64,000 bases of DNA from Actinobacteria bacterium OV320 (GTDB lineage Bacteria > Actinomycetota > Actinomycetes > Streptomycetales > Streptomycetaceae): contig LJCX01000029.1 of assembly GCA_001298545.1 (NCBI GenBank), forward strand, positions 248,001-312,000, given 5' to 3'. A model generated the notes under the pieces. It did not search any database. It was given only the letters and a program-made list of their open reading frames with translations, and was not told the DNA's origin. The position numbers and the translations under genes are program-made. Every line of letters begins with the position of its first letter. Positions within the stretch are counted from its first letter, which is position 1. Below are positions 34,503 to 43,024 of the stretch, piece after piece.

Positions 34503-34901
34503 GGGGACCAGCTCAGTTCCCGGATCATGATCCCAGGCTCGCACACCGCAGGAGGGGCCGCGACCGGGGCTGTTTCGCTCCCCCGAACCCGCTGGAAGAC
34601 GGGCTGGGCGCTGCGGGGTTTCGGGGGCGAGGGGGCGGAGGGCGACGGGGGCTGAGGGCGAGGGGCAGGGGCGCGGGGCGGGGTCACGGGGCGGGGTCAC
34701 GGTGCGGGTTTGGGTTCGACTTGGGTTCGGGCGACTTGGGTTCGGGAGGGGGCACAGCGGCTGCCCGCCCGGTGGGCTTACTCAGGCCGAGTTGAGTAGG
34801 TGCGCTCATGCCCGGCGGGTGGCCGGGCGGCGAGCATCGGTGCAGCGGCGCGGGGTCCGGTGCGCCGGTCCGATGCAGCTGACTCAGTTACGGAGAATCC
34901 C
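34503..34901. other. intergenic region with short G-rich tandem repeats
   Basis: No gene is credible. GGGGCGGGGTCAC is repeated in tandem around 34677-34703. CTTGGGTTCGGG-type units (about 15 bp, three times) follow at about 34710-34750. The remainder holds the promoter of the DUF5707 gene and the minus-strand start of the DUF4389 gene. Confidence 0.6.
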
Positions 34902-35357
34902 ATGTCCCGTCGTCGTATCGCGCTGTCCGTTGCCGCCGGTGTCGTCGTCCTCGGTACTGGCGGTGCCTTCGCTCTCGCCCACGCCGGGGAGCAGCCTCCG
35001 GCGCTGGCGGACAGTACTGCCCGCTACACCGCGCCGGACGGCGACCGCGACGGCTCGCTGAGCTTCCGCACCGATGTCACGGCGTCCTCCGGGGTCAAGA
35101 GCGTGAAGGTGCTGGCATGGCCGGAGAGCTCGTCCTTCGCCGAGAAGCAGCTGACCACCAAGGACATGGCAGCGGCGGAGCCGGCCGTCTGCGAGCCCTC
35201 CGGGCAGGACACCGTGCGCTGCACCTACACCGCTGAGATCACCGCTTCCGACGCCGAGTCGGCCCCGCGCGGCCTGTGGCACATCGCGGTCCTGGCCACC
35301 GCCCAGGACGGCACCACGACCCTGAACACCGAGGCCTCCGACTTCACCGTCAGGTAG
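34902..35357 (+). CDS. secreted DUF5707-type protein
   Basis: A 151-residue exported protein. The signal peptide MSRRRIALSVAAGVVVLG leads to cleavage around AHAGEQ. The mature part has two Ig-like strands, with cysteine pair AVCEPSG and VRCTYTAE probably bridged, and ends TEASDFTVR. I recognise the family as DUF5707 of Streptomyces; its role is unknown. The start is ATG 34902 after GGAGAATCCC. Confidence 0.75.
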   Translation: MSRRRIALSVAAGVVVLGTGGAFALAHAGEQPPALADSTARYTAPDGDRDGSLSFRTDVTASSGVKSVKVLAWPESSSFAEKQLTTKDMAAAEPAVCEPSGQDTVRCTYTAEITASDAESAPRGLWHIAVLATAQDGTTTLNTEASDFTVR

Positions 35358-35463
35358 GCCGGCGCGCGGATGCCCGAGGGCGGGAGTGAGGGCGGGAGCG
35401 GGAGCGGGTGGCGACGGGCTCTCGGCCGCACGCCGCACCTCCCCGGCAGGGGGCTGCGTGCGG

Positions 35464-35811
35464 CTACTCGCCCGACAGCTCGATGAAGCGGGGGTCCGGC
35501 CACGAGGCGATCGGCTCGTCGGAGACCGAGTAGATCTCCAGGAGGGAGAGGTAGCCGTCCTCCGTGCAGACAATGACACCGGCCGAGTGCGGTGTGCTGT
35601 ACCCCGCGTCAGCGGCCGGATTGTCGTGCGACGGTGCCGGAGCCGCCGCTGTACGGTCCACTTCCAGATCGACCGTCACACAGCCGCAGCCGCATGTGCC
35701 CACCACCCGAGTGTGCGGAATCTGGGCCAGCAGCGCACCGCTCACCGGATCCGGGCCGGCCAGCAGCGCCCGCAGGGTCGCCGCAGCCTCCGGCGACAGG
35801 GGCTCAGCCAT
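35464..35811 (-). CDS. conserved hypothetical protein
   Basis: A 115-residue cytosolic protein with a GTCGCGCVTVDLEVD segment (three cysteines, possible metal site) and C-terminal DGYLSLLEIYSVSDEP. It resembles small Streptomyces proteins found beside toxin/immunity genes, but I cannot name a family. The start is ATG 35811. It marks the left side of the accessory region. Confidence 0.7.
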   Translation of the reverse strand: MAEPLSPEAAATLRALLAGPDPVSGALLAQIPHTRVVGTCGCGCVTVDLEVDRTAAAPAPSHDNPAADAGYSTPHSAGVIVCTEDGYLSLLEIYSVSDEPIASWPDPRFIELSGE

Positions 35812-36209
35812 CTGCGCCGGCCACGCATGCCGGGCAGGAAACCCACGTCCCGGCGAGGGCGCGGTCCCGTCTGCCCCCTCGGCCGCGGTCGGCCCGCGGG
35901 TGAATCAGCTCGTCATCCCTTGAAGTGGGCAAGGAGTTCGTCTCCAACGGGACAAGGGTGAGCCCTTTCTGTCATCGGCGCACACAGCTTACCGGCGCTG
36001 GGGGAATGCGACAGTTTGAGTACTGGGCCCCGGCAGGGTCCTGGTTACCCTTCAGTCACGTTGACCTGCGGGGATGGCCCTAGGGGGCGACCTTTGACGA
36101 GTGGATATGCGAGACGGCGATTGCTGGATAGAGTCGTCTCGTTACAACTGGTTGCGGGGACAACCAAAGTGCCTTCGGCTGCCCCCGTCCTGGGGAGGGC
36201 CTGCAGCAC
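35812..36209. other. intergenic region upstream of the nuclease-TerD gene
   Basis: Nearly 400 bases with visibly lower GC than the core flanks and no supported gene. It presumably contains the promoter of the 36210 gene. No clear inverted repeat or -35/-10 pair could be assigned. Confidence 0.5.
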
Positions 36210-38270
36210 ATGAGTCGTCGCTCTACTGGTTCTGTCGGCGTCTGGGCTGAGATGCAACGGCAGCAGCAGCGCCAGCTGGAAGCCGAAGCCAGACGGCGCA
36301 GACAGCAAGAACAGCAAGCGCGGGCCTACCAACGGCGAGCTGCCCAGAGCCATCGTGAATACCGGCAGGCAGAGGCTCTACGGCGCACGGAAGAACTCGA
36401 CGCGCAGGTCGTGTCGTTGCAAGGTCTTCTTGCCTCGGGCTGCCAGGCTCCGGCCTTCAAGGCCGCCTCTCTCATGCGACCTGAGGATGTCCAGGCCTTC
36501 GCTCCAGGACCATTGGCACAGCCGGTACCCATGCCGGATCTCAGTCACTACCAAACGCAGAGCGGCTGGACCGCGAGTCGCAGGGCCCAGGCGCAGGCCG
36601 AAGCACGCGCGCGCTTCGAGCGTGACTGGCAGGCTGCCCAGGCCGCGGAGACCCAGCGACTGCAACAACTGGCTTCGTACCAGCGGGAGTACCAGCAATG
36701 GGTTGATGCCCAGCTGGCAGATGTACGGCGGCACAACGCCGGCATCAGCGCGATAACCGAAGGCGTGAGGCGCCAGGATCCCGACGCCGTGATCGAGTAC
36801 TTCTCTGCCGCCCTCTACGCCTCGACGGCATGGCCGGAAGGTTTCCCACGTCAGGTAGCAGCTGCCTACGACCCGGCCGCACGGCAATTGGTGCTGGACT
36901 GGGAGCTGCCCGCTTACCGCATCGTGCCGGAGATCAAGGCCGTTCGGTACATGTCCGGGGTCGACCAGGACAAGGAGACCCCCCGCCCAGTAGGCCAGCG
37001 CCGGGCCCTGTACAGGGAGGTTTTGGCTCAGTGCATGCTGCTTGTTCTGCACGAGCTGTTCGGCGCGGACGAGCTGGGTGCGCTTGAGTCCGTGGCCTTG
37101 AACGGGTTCGTCGACGGGCACGATCCCACGACGGGCCGACCGGGTCATATCTTCCTCGCAACCGTCATGGCCTCGCGCTCGTCGTTCCGTGACCTGCACC
37201 TGGCACAGGTCGACGCAAGCAGTTGTCTGGCCGACGCACTCCGCGGGCAGCTCTCGGTGCGACCCGACCAACTCACGCCAGTGCGACCGAGCAGGCGGCC
37301 GCAAGAGGTCGGGAACCGCGTTGTCGCCCACGGCAGCGATGAGGAACCGGACCTGTTCGCCATGGATCCGATCGCCTTCGAGAATCTTGTCGCCGATCTT
37401 TTCCGCGCCATGGGGATGCAGGCGGTGACCACCCAGCGCTCCAACGACGGCGGTGTGGACGTCGACGCACTGGATCCGACACCGATCCGAGGCGGCAAGA
37501 TCGTCGTGCAGGTGAAGCGCTACCGCAACACGGTGCCGCCCACCGCTGTGCGCGACTTGTACGGAACCGTGCAGGACGCCGGCGCCAACAAGGGCGTCCT
37601 CGTGACTACGTCGGGGTTCGGCCCTGGCTCACACACCTTCGCCAACGGCAAGCCACTGGAACTCATCTCGGGCCCTGAACTCGTCGACCTGCTCCATCGC
37701 CATGGACTGCGTGGTCGGCTGGGTGAGGGAGGCCGCCAAGTCCCTGCGCAGGCGACGCCATCGAGGCCGGACACTCGGCTGCCCGACGATTACAACATCC
37801 TGGGTATGTCGTGGACCGGAAGCGTCGCCTTGGACGTGTGCGCTCTCGTCTGCCGTGGCAACCGGGTTCTCAGCGACGATCACTTCGTCTTCTTCAACAA
37901 CCCGCAGACGCCGGACGGCTCAGTGCGTGCCCTTCCCGCCACCGCACCTGACAAGGCCGCGATCTGTGTCTCGTTCGACGGGTTGCCCGATGAGGCCGAC
38001 CGGTTCGTACTCGTGGCAGCCATCGACCCAGAGGTCAACCCGGACGCCGACCTCTCTGGTTTCACGGACGCCGGCATCCGCCTACTCGACCCAGAACTCG
38101 CTGAGCTGGGACAACTCGAAGTCTCCGACGGCCGGCTCCGCGAAACCGCCTTGGTGCTCGGCTCCTTCCGCCGAAGGTCGAACGGGGACTGGGACTTCGT
38201 ACTGGGCGGCAAGGGCTACACGGGCGGCCTGGAGGAACTCGTTCAGGATTTCGGCATCGAGGTGGAGTAG
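36210..38270 (+). CDS. Mrr-type restriction endonuclease domain fused to a TerD domain
   Basis: A 686-residue three-part protein. Residues 15-175 form a Gln/Arg/Glu-rich coiled coil. Residues 176-360 form a globular domain (AVRYMSGVDQDK, LLVLHELFGADELG, VNGFVDG-like) that I have seen preceding nuclease domains in actinobacterial restriction endonuclease annotations. Residues 385-497 are an Mrr/PD-(D/E)xK nuclease with E391 (FENLV), D417 (DGGVDV) and Q434-V-K436 (VVQVKRY), all catalytic positions intact. Residues 524-684 are a TerD (tellurium/stress) domain: NILGMSW, ALDVCAL, DDHFVFFNN, DGSV, ALVLGSFRR and GYTGGLEELV. There is no methyltransferase nearby. Codon usage is less GC-biased than neighbours, suggesting acquisition. 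It is likely a defence or stress effector (inference). The start is ATG 36210. Confidence 0.85.
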   Translation: MSRRSTGSVGVWAEMQRQQQRQLEAEARRRRQQEQQARAYQRRAAQSHREYRQAEALRRTEELDAQVVSLQGLLASGCQAPAFKAASLMRPEDVQAFAPGPLAQPVPMPDLSHYQTQSGWTASRRAQAQAEARARFERDWQAAQAAETQRLQQLASYQREYQQWVDAQLADVRRHNAGISAITEGVRRQDPDAVIEYFSAALYASTAWPEGFPRQVAAAYDPAARQLVLDWELPAYRIVPEIKAVRYMSGVDQDKETPRPVGQRRALYREVLAQCMLLVLHELFGADELGALESVALNGFVDGHDPTTGRPGHIFLATVMASRSSFRDLHLAQVDASSCLADALRGQLSVRPDQLTPVRPSRRPQEVGNRVVAHGSDEEPDLFAMDPIAFENLVADLFRAMGMQAVTTQRSNDGGVDVDALDPTPIRGGKIVVQVKRYRNTVPPTAVRDLYGTVQDAGANKGVLVTTSGFGPGSHTFANGKPLELISGPELVDLLHRHGLRGRLGEGGRQVPAQATPSRPDTRLPDDYNILGMSWTGSVALDVCALVCRGNRVLSDDHFVFFNNPQTPDGSVRALPATAPDKAAICVSFDGLPDEADRFVLVAAIDPEVNPDADLSGFTDAGIRLLDPELAELGQLEVSDGRLRETALVLGSFRRRSNGDWDFVLGGKGYTGGLEELVQDFGIEVE

Positions 38271-38303
38271 AACCCATCTGGGTCCAGAGCTGCTGCGCCG
38301 CAT

Positions 38304-38357
38304 GAGGTCTGTGAACGCGGCTTGATGATCCACGTCAAGCGGTGTTCACAGCCCTCT
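38304..38357. repeat. 53-bp palindromic repeat, copy A
   Basis: Left arm GAGGTCTGTGAACGC-G-GCTTGA, a nine-base centre, right arm TCAAGC followed by a slightly diverged complement (two mismatches). It lies 33 bases after the stop of the nuclease-TerD gene and could form a long hairpin. Relatives are at 39762, 42230 and 43025. Confidence 0.85.
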
Positions 38358-38465
38358 TTGCTGCCGATGGCACCTCGAGGGATCAACGCCGAGGAGGGCG
38401 ACGATGTGGGCACGGCAGGCCGGTACAGCCTTGGAGCCCATCTCTCGTGGCTGGTCCGAACGCTG

Positions 38466-38750
38466 TCATGCGGAAGCAACCACCTCGCCGGCCATGACCT
38501 GGGGAGGGTTGGGAAGCAGTGACGCCAGGTTGTCCCGCACGAAGTCCGCAGCCCTCGAGATCGATTCTTCGGCACCGGCATGGTCCTGGAAGATGCTGGT
38601 GGAGACCATCACTCCCTCCCCGGTATCGATCCAGTAGTAGGCCACGAAGCCGGATACCTGGCGCATGAGCGGCACGAACCCCTCGTTCACGAGACGTGCC
38701 GCCTCGGCCGAATCGGTCACCCCTTCGTACCGCCGGACTGCTGCGTACAT
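38466..38750 (-). CDS. small ABM-like (dimeric alpha-beta barrel) protein
   Basis: A 94-residue protein: MYAAVRRYEGVTD, then VNEGFVPLMRQVSGFVAYYWID, then MVSTSIFQDHAGAEES. This is the spacing of the antibiotic-biosynthesis-monooxygenase/stress-response ferredoxin-like fold. No catalytic residue can be assigned, and such proteins often bind small hydrophobic ligands. The start is ATG 38750, with GTGAGGAG about ten bases upstream. It lies with the 39032 pseudogene between palindrome copies A and D. Confidence 0.75.
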   Translation of the reverse strand: MYAAVRRYEGVTDSAEAARLVNEGFVPLMRQVSGFVAYYWIDTGEGVMVSTSIFQDHAGAEESISRAADFVRDNLASLLPNPPQVMAGEVVASA

Positions 38751-39031
38751 CCCCAAGCTCCTCACGCCATCTGGGTTCGGTCCTCTGCTGAGACGTCGTA
38801 CCCCTGCGACGGCTGTCTGGCTCATGGGGTGTCCGCCCATCACCTGAAGGGTCGCCTCGGGTGATCCGAACGGCGGCCGCCGGCCAGGACGCAAGGCCCT
38901 GCGCAGGTGCGCCACGAGACAGCCTCGACGTGGAGCAGAGCAGCCTGGGTCGGTACCTTCCCCTGCCATTGAGGCCGTGACATGAAGGGCTCTGGGACGG
39001 CGACGCTCGCGACGAGTTGAGCCCGGTTCGG

Positions 39032-39685
39032 TCAGGCTTCAGCACCACTGCGGCTGTGGCTGGTCCGGCGAGTCCACAGGGACAGATCACTGCTCGTCGC
39101 TACGGCAAGGGTCTGCCCGGAGGGCGAGAAACCGACAGCTCGGAGCTCGGAGTAGTTGGAGTGGAAGATGTGCCACCACCGCTCACCGTACGGACCGGAG
39201 TGAGGCAGTCCGCTGCCACGGGAGAGCAGGACACGCTCATTGGGCCAGGCCGGGGCAACGACCTCCAGAGCCCAGCCGCCCGCGGTGGAGGTGTGCAGTC
39301 CACCCCCGAAGAGCCCGGCGATGCGCACTCTGCTTCCGGCGACGGGTCCCAAGCCAGGGCACGACAGATCGGCGTCAGCGTCAGGGGTGCTGTCCTCGGG
39401 GGCGGGGTCGCGGTCCCGGGCGATCTTCTCTCCCGTGACGGCGTCGAAGAGACCATGACCGTCGTGCGAGACGACCATCACCAAGTCGTCTCCGGTGTCC
39501 GGATGCGACGCGAAACCGATCCCGAGCAGCCCGCCGACAGCGACGTAGGCGATGTGCTGCCAGGGCTCGGGCGCTGGCAGTACGGGGGCCGCGAGGAGCC
39601 TTTTCCGCATCGCCTGCTGGTACGCGGACAGCTCCGGCTCACAGTCCGGCTGCTCGACCAGAGCTTCCTTCTTCGTCTACTTCAT
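39032..39685 (-). pseudogene. interrupted paralogue of the 42319 gene (amber codon 3)
   Basis: From ATG 39685 the frame reads ATG AAG TAG and then aligns without a gap, except for a five-residue deletion, to the intact paralogue at 42319-42987. Shared stretches include GGLLGIGFASHPD, LVMVVSHDGHGLFDAVTGE, CPGLGP(V/I)AGSRV and FGFSPSGET-like. The TAG at 39677-39679 replaces an arginine codon. A restart at ATG 39610 (codon 26, MRKRLL) would give a 192-residue protein lacking only the polar N-terminus, so it may still be expressed. The protein looks like a few beta-propeller blades, ending with a WD40-like LAVATSSDLSLWT. Confidence 0.75.
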
Positions 39686-39761
39686 CACGCGGCCATGATC
39701 CATCCCTCGGCGGTTACGCCCAAGGGAGTTGATACAGGCCAGGGTCAGGTACATGCCCCTG

Positions 39762-39794
39762 GAGTCTGTGAACGCGGCTTCATGATCCACGTCA
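39762..39794. repeat. half copy (D) of the palindromic repeat, fused to a DUF4291 gene fragment
   Basis: GAGTCTGTGAACGCGGCTT and the central ATGATCCACGTCA match copies A-C. The right arm is then missing and sequence homologous to the inside of the DUF4291 gene (46103 onward) takes over. Confidence 0.7.
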
Positions 39795-39930
39795 TCCTGT
39801 CCCGCTTCCACACGGTCGGGAAACGGCCGTCGCGGGCGGCGGGCAGGCCGATTTCCGGGGAGTACGCCTGCTAGACGGTGATCGTGGACTCCGTGTGAGC
39901 CGCACGGATGCCGTGTCGCGGTTGTTCCAT
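39781..39930 (-). pseudogene. truncated, interrupted 5' copy of the DUF4291 gene
   Basis: From ATG 39930 the frame gives ME(Q)PRHGIRAAHTESTITV, an amber codon at 39871-39873 (tyrosine in the intact gene), then QAYSPEIGLPAARDGRFP and WKRDRMTWI. These align with the first 50 residues of the intact gene at 45660-46253. Homology also covers about 70 bases of its upstream region (to about 40000). The coding part stops at the palindrome half-copy. It cannot make a functional DUF4291 protein. Confidence 0.8.
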
Positions 39931-40033
39931 AGTGTGCAGCGTGGGGTGGGCCGGTGAAGGCGGCCACTGATTTCGAACCGCGGTTCACCGCACCCCGGTC
40001 GGGCCGGAGACCCTGAAGGCGTGGATACGCAGC

Positions 40034-41155
40034 CTAGGAAGGGACGGGGGCGTCGGCGCCGGCGTCCGATGTGTCGGTGGCGCTCGGAGGGGACGGTTCT
40101 CGGAGTTGCTCGCGCCCGTAGTTCCAGACCACCGCGATCAGCGCGGCGATCGGTACCGCGAGCAGACTGCCCACGATGCCGGCCAGGCTGCCGCCCAACG
40201 TCACCGCCAGCAGGATCACTGCCGCGTGGAGGCCGAGCCCACGACTTTGGATCATGGGCTGGAACACGTTGCCCTCGAGCTGCTGCACCACGACGATGAT
40301 GGCCAGCACGATCAGCGCGTCCGTCAGGCCGTTGGAGACCAGCGCGATGAGAACCGCGACGAGACCGGCGAACAGGGCGCCGATGATCGGCACGAACGCG
40401 GAGACGAAGGTCAGCACCGCCAGCGGGAGCACCAGCGGTACCCCCACGATCCACAGACCCAGGCCGATCAGGACGGCGTCGAGCAGGCCGACGGCCGCCT
40501 GGGAACGCACGAACGCTCCCAGGGTGTCCCAGCCGCGCTCGGCCACGGCCGGGACGTCGGTGGCGAGCCGACCGGGCAGCTGACGGGCGAGCCACGGCAG
40601 GAACCGCGGGCCGTCCTTGAGGAAGAAGAACATCAGGAAGAGGGCCAGGACGGCGGTGACCAAGCCGTTCACCACGGTGCTCACTCCCGTGACGACAGCG
40701 CCGACCATGCTGCCGAGACCGTCCTGCGCGCGGGAGACCGCGGTGTCGAAGGCCTTGTTGATCTGGGCGTCACCGATGTTCAACGGCGGCCCGGCGGCCC
40801 ACTCGCGCAACTTCTGGATGCCTTCGACCACGCCGTCGGTCAGATCACCGGACTGGGATGCCACCGGTACCGCGATCAGCGCCACGACGCCGATGGCGAC
40901 CAGGAGGAACAGCACCGTCACGACCGATGCGGCGAGGGCGGGTTTCCACCCGCGGCGAAGCAGGAAACGGGTCGGTGGCCAGGTCAGCGTGGTCAGCAGC
41001 AGGCCGACCACGAGCGGCCAGACGACCGACCACATCCGGCCCAGGATCCACAAGGTCACCGCGAGCATCAGAAGTATGAGCAGCAGCTCGGCGGAGGCAC
41101 GCGCCGTCGTGCGGAGCGCGGCGCGGGCTCTTGTGGAACTCAACGTGGCAGTCAC
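40034..41155 (-). CDS. AI-2E family transporter (PerM-like permease)
   Basis: A 373-residue polytopic protein. It has paired N-terminal helices at about 24-62, a third at about 70-100, a cytoplasmic or periplasmic insert to 150, and a cluster of helices from 155 to 350. The family signature PIIGALFAGLVAV near 245 and the segment VQQLEGNVFQPMIQSRGLGLHA are characteristic. Members export AI-2 or act in sodium/proton exchange, so the substrate is uncertain. The start is GTG 41155. It adjoins the truncated DUF4291 copy. Confidence 0.9.
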   Translation of the reverse strand: MTATLSSTRARAALRTTARASAELLLILLMLAVTLWILGRMWSVVWPLVVGLLLTTLTWPPTRFLLRRGWKPALAASVVTVLFLLVAIGVVALIAVPVASQSGDLTDGVVEGIQKLREWAAGPPLNIGDAQINKAFDTAVSRAQDGLGSMVGAVVTGVSTVVNGLVTAVLALFLMFFFLKDGPRFLPWLARQLPGRLATDVPAVAERGWDTLGAFVRSQAAVGLLDAVLIGLGLWIVGVPLVLPLAVLTFVSAFVPIIGALFAGLVAVLIALVSNGLTDALIVLAIIVVVQQLEGNVFQPMIQSRGLGLHAAVILLAVTLGGSLAGIVGSLLAVPIAALIAVVWNYGREQLREPSPPSATDTSDAGADAPVPS

Positions 41156-41531
41156 GGATGCACCCTATGGGTACGCAAGTCATACCGGAATCGCTGCTCA
41201 CACTGCCTGGCACACGAGAGCCGCCGAGCCGGGACAGCACCCCCGGTTCCAGGCGGGCCACCGGCTGCGGATGCCGCGGCCGGGACCCGCCCCGCCCGAA
41301 CTGGGGGCGTCCCTGTCCGTGTTCGAGTCTCTACAGGGAATCTCTCGCGGAGCGGCACGCGATGCTCGGGGCAGAGCTCAGATGTTGCTCAGACGGCTTG
41401 CTGGTCGGCCGCCGTACTGGTCAGCTCGACGCACGCCTGAGCGACACCGAGCGCTCAGTGCCGAAGGGGTCCCAAGGACAGTGTTCGGCAACACACCCTG
41501 GTCTCAGGGTGCACACGGGGGAGGAACGCTC
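41156..41531. other. intergenic region between the AI-2E transporter and a lipoprotein gene
   Basis: A divergent gap of 376 bases. A long open + frame running through it has no family features. Nothing else is seen apart from the expected promoters. Confidence 0.5.
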
Positions 41532-42182
41532 ATGCGATACGGACTTCGCGCTGCCTTGGGGACAGCGCTGCTGCTGGTCACGGCCTCGACGGGCTGCTCG
41601 GGTGGCGACGGGAGTCCAGCGAGGCCGTCCGGCTCCCGCGCCCCTGCCTCGACCGCTGCACCGACTCCCTCGCATCCGGACCTGACCGAGGTGCTCGACA
41701 GAACCCGAACCACCCTGATGAAGTCGGGGGCGGTGGGTGCCGACGCCCCCGGCTCCCAGGGCCTGATGCTGATCGAGCCCTGGCCGACCGGCGCCGCCTA
41801 CGCCTGGGAGACCCGCGACCGGCGACTGTGCTGGGCATCGGTCGCCGAGACTGCGTTCTCCGAGCGAGCCTGCGCTTCCAAGCCCATGGCCATCGAAAAC
41901 TCAAGGGGTGTGCACCCGCTCGCAACCCTCTTCACCGACGGCTGGGTTCGTCTGTTCGCCGCCGACCACCAGCAGGTGACTTCCGCGACCTGTGGCGGAA
42001 AGCCCCTGGAAGTCCGCCGCGTCGGCACCGTTGCGCAGGGGGTCCGGACACTGTATGCCGTGTGGTTCCCGGACTACACGAAGGGCAGCATTGTGCTGTC
42101 GCTGAGCCACGACGGCACAACGTCCGAGGCCTCGCTCCGGCTCGGTGACGTCGGCGACCGTACCTGCGTCGATGTCCCCTAG
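41532..42182 (+). CDS. putative lipoprotein
   Basis: A 216-residue exported protein. The signal peptide MRYGLRAALGTALLLV ends in the lipobox-like ASTGC (cysteine 22), followed by a Ser/Pro/Thr-rich tether to about 50. The mature domain has four cysteines (RRLCWAS, ERACASK, SATCGGK and DRTCVDV), suggesting two disulfides. No family is recognised. The start is ATG 41532, with GAGGAACG upstream. Palindrome copy B begins 48 bases after its stop. Confidence 0.75.
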   Translation: MRYGLRAALGTALLLVTASTGCSGGDGSPARPSGSRAPASTAAPTPSHPDLTEVLDRTRTTLMKSGAVGADAPGSQGLMLIEPWPTGAAYAWETRDRRLCWASVAETAFSERACASKPMAIENSRGVHPLATLFTDGWVRLFAADHQQVTSATCGGKPLEVRRVGTVAQGVRTLYAVWFPDYTKGSIVLSLSHDGTTSEASLRLGDVGDRTCVDVP

Positions 42183-42229
42183 GTTCTGGTCCGGAGCCAG
42201 ATGATCGTTGCTGCGACGGCAGCATGGAT

Positions 42230-42282
42230 GAGGTCTGTGAACGCTGCTTGATGATCCATGTCAAGCGGCGTTCACAGACCTC
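42230..42282. repeat. 53-bp palindromic repeat, copy B (near perfect)
   Basis: GAGGTCTGTGAACGC (42230-42244) has an exact complement at 42268-42282. Inside, GCTTGA (42246-42251) pairs with TCAAGC (42261-42266), around a nine-base centre TGATCCATG. It has 21 paired positions with one internal mismatch. It lies between the lipoprotein gene and the stop of the 42319 gene. Confidence 0.92.
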
Positions 42283-42318
42283 TTGCTCGGGCGGATGCGG
42301 GCACATGTCGCCGGCTGG

Positions 42319-42987
42319 TCAGTGTTGAGCGACGGTGCCGTTGCTGTGCGCAGGGGCGCGGGTCCACAGAGATACATCACTGCTCGTCGCGACGGCGATG
42401 GTCTCCCCTGAAGGAGAGAAGCCGAAGGCTCGCAGTTCCGAGTATGTGGAGTGGAAGATGTGCCACCACTGCTCTCCGTACGGGCCGGAGTGGGGGAGTC
42501 CGCCGTCGACCGAGAGCAGCACACGATCGTTCGGCCAGGCCGGTGTGACGGCCTCCAAGGTCCAGCCGTCCTCGGTCGTGGTGTGCAATCCTCCGCCGAA
42601 GAGCCCTGCGATGTGTACGCGACTGCCGGCGATCGGTCCCAGTCCGGGGCACGTCAGGTCGGCGACCGCGTCGGGGGTGCTGTCCTCGGGATCGGGGTCG
42701 CGGTCCCTGGCGATCCTCTCGCCGGTGACGGCATCGAAGAGACCGTGACCGTCGTGCGAGACGACCATGACCAGGTCATGGCCTCTGTCGGGATGCGACG
42801 CGAAACCGATGCCGAGAAGTCCGCCGACAGGGACGCCGTACTCGTACTCGAAGACGGGCCGCCAGGGTTCGGGCGCGGGCACCACAGGGGCCGCGAGCAG
42901 CCGGTTCTGCATGTCCCGCTGGTAGGCCGTGAGTTCTGGCTCATGGTTCGGCTGCCCGACCGGAGGCGTGTCCTTCGTCCGCTTCAT
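42319..42987 (-). CDS. hypothetical protein with WD40-like repeats (intact paralogue)
   Basis: A 222-residue cytosolic protein of unknown function. The N-terminal 30 residues are polar (KRTKDTPPVGQP). Blade-like units follow: LLGIGFASHPD-LVMVVSHDGHGLFDAVTGE, then SRVHIAGLFGGGLH, WPNDRVLLSVDGGLPHSG and a C-terminal FGFSPSGETIAVATSSDVSLWT that resembles one WD40 blade. The start is ATG 42987. It is flanked on both sides by palindrome copies B and C, and a closely similar, amber-interrupted paralogue lies at 39032. A sensor or scaffold role would be a guess. Confidence 0.75.
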   Translation of the reverse strand: MKRTKDTPPVGQPNHEPELTAYQRDMQNRLLAAPVVPAPEPWRPVFEYEYGVPVGGLLGIGFASHPDRGHDLVMVVSHDGHGLFDAVTGERIARDRDPDPEDSTPDAVADLTCPGLGPIAGSRVHIAGLFGGGLHTTTEDGWTLEAVTPAWPNDRVLLSVDGGLPHSGPYGEQWWHIFHSTYSELRAFGFSPSGETIAVATSSDVSLWTRAPAHSNGTVAQH

Positions 42988-43024
42988 CACAGCCCCATGA
43001 TCTACGCAGCGAGAGCGCCGGCGG

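Noticed and set aside
39671..39873. Possible translational recoding of amber codons, since two neighbouring frames each carry an in-frame TAG
   Set aside because: Both lie in duplicated or truncated copies with intact sense-codon twins nearby. No recoding machinery is seen, so decay is the simpler explanation.
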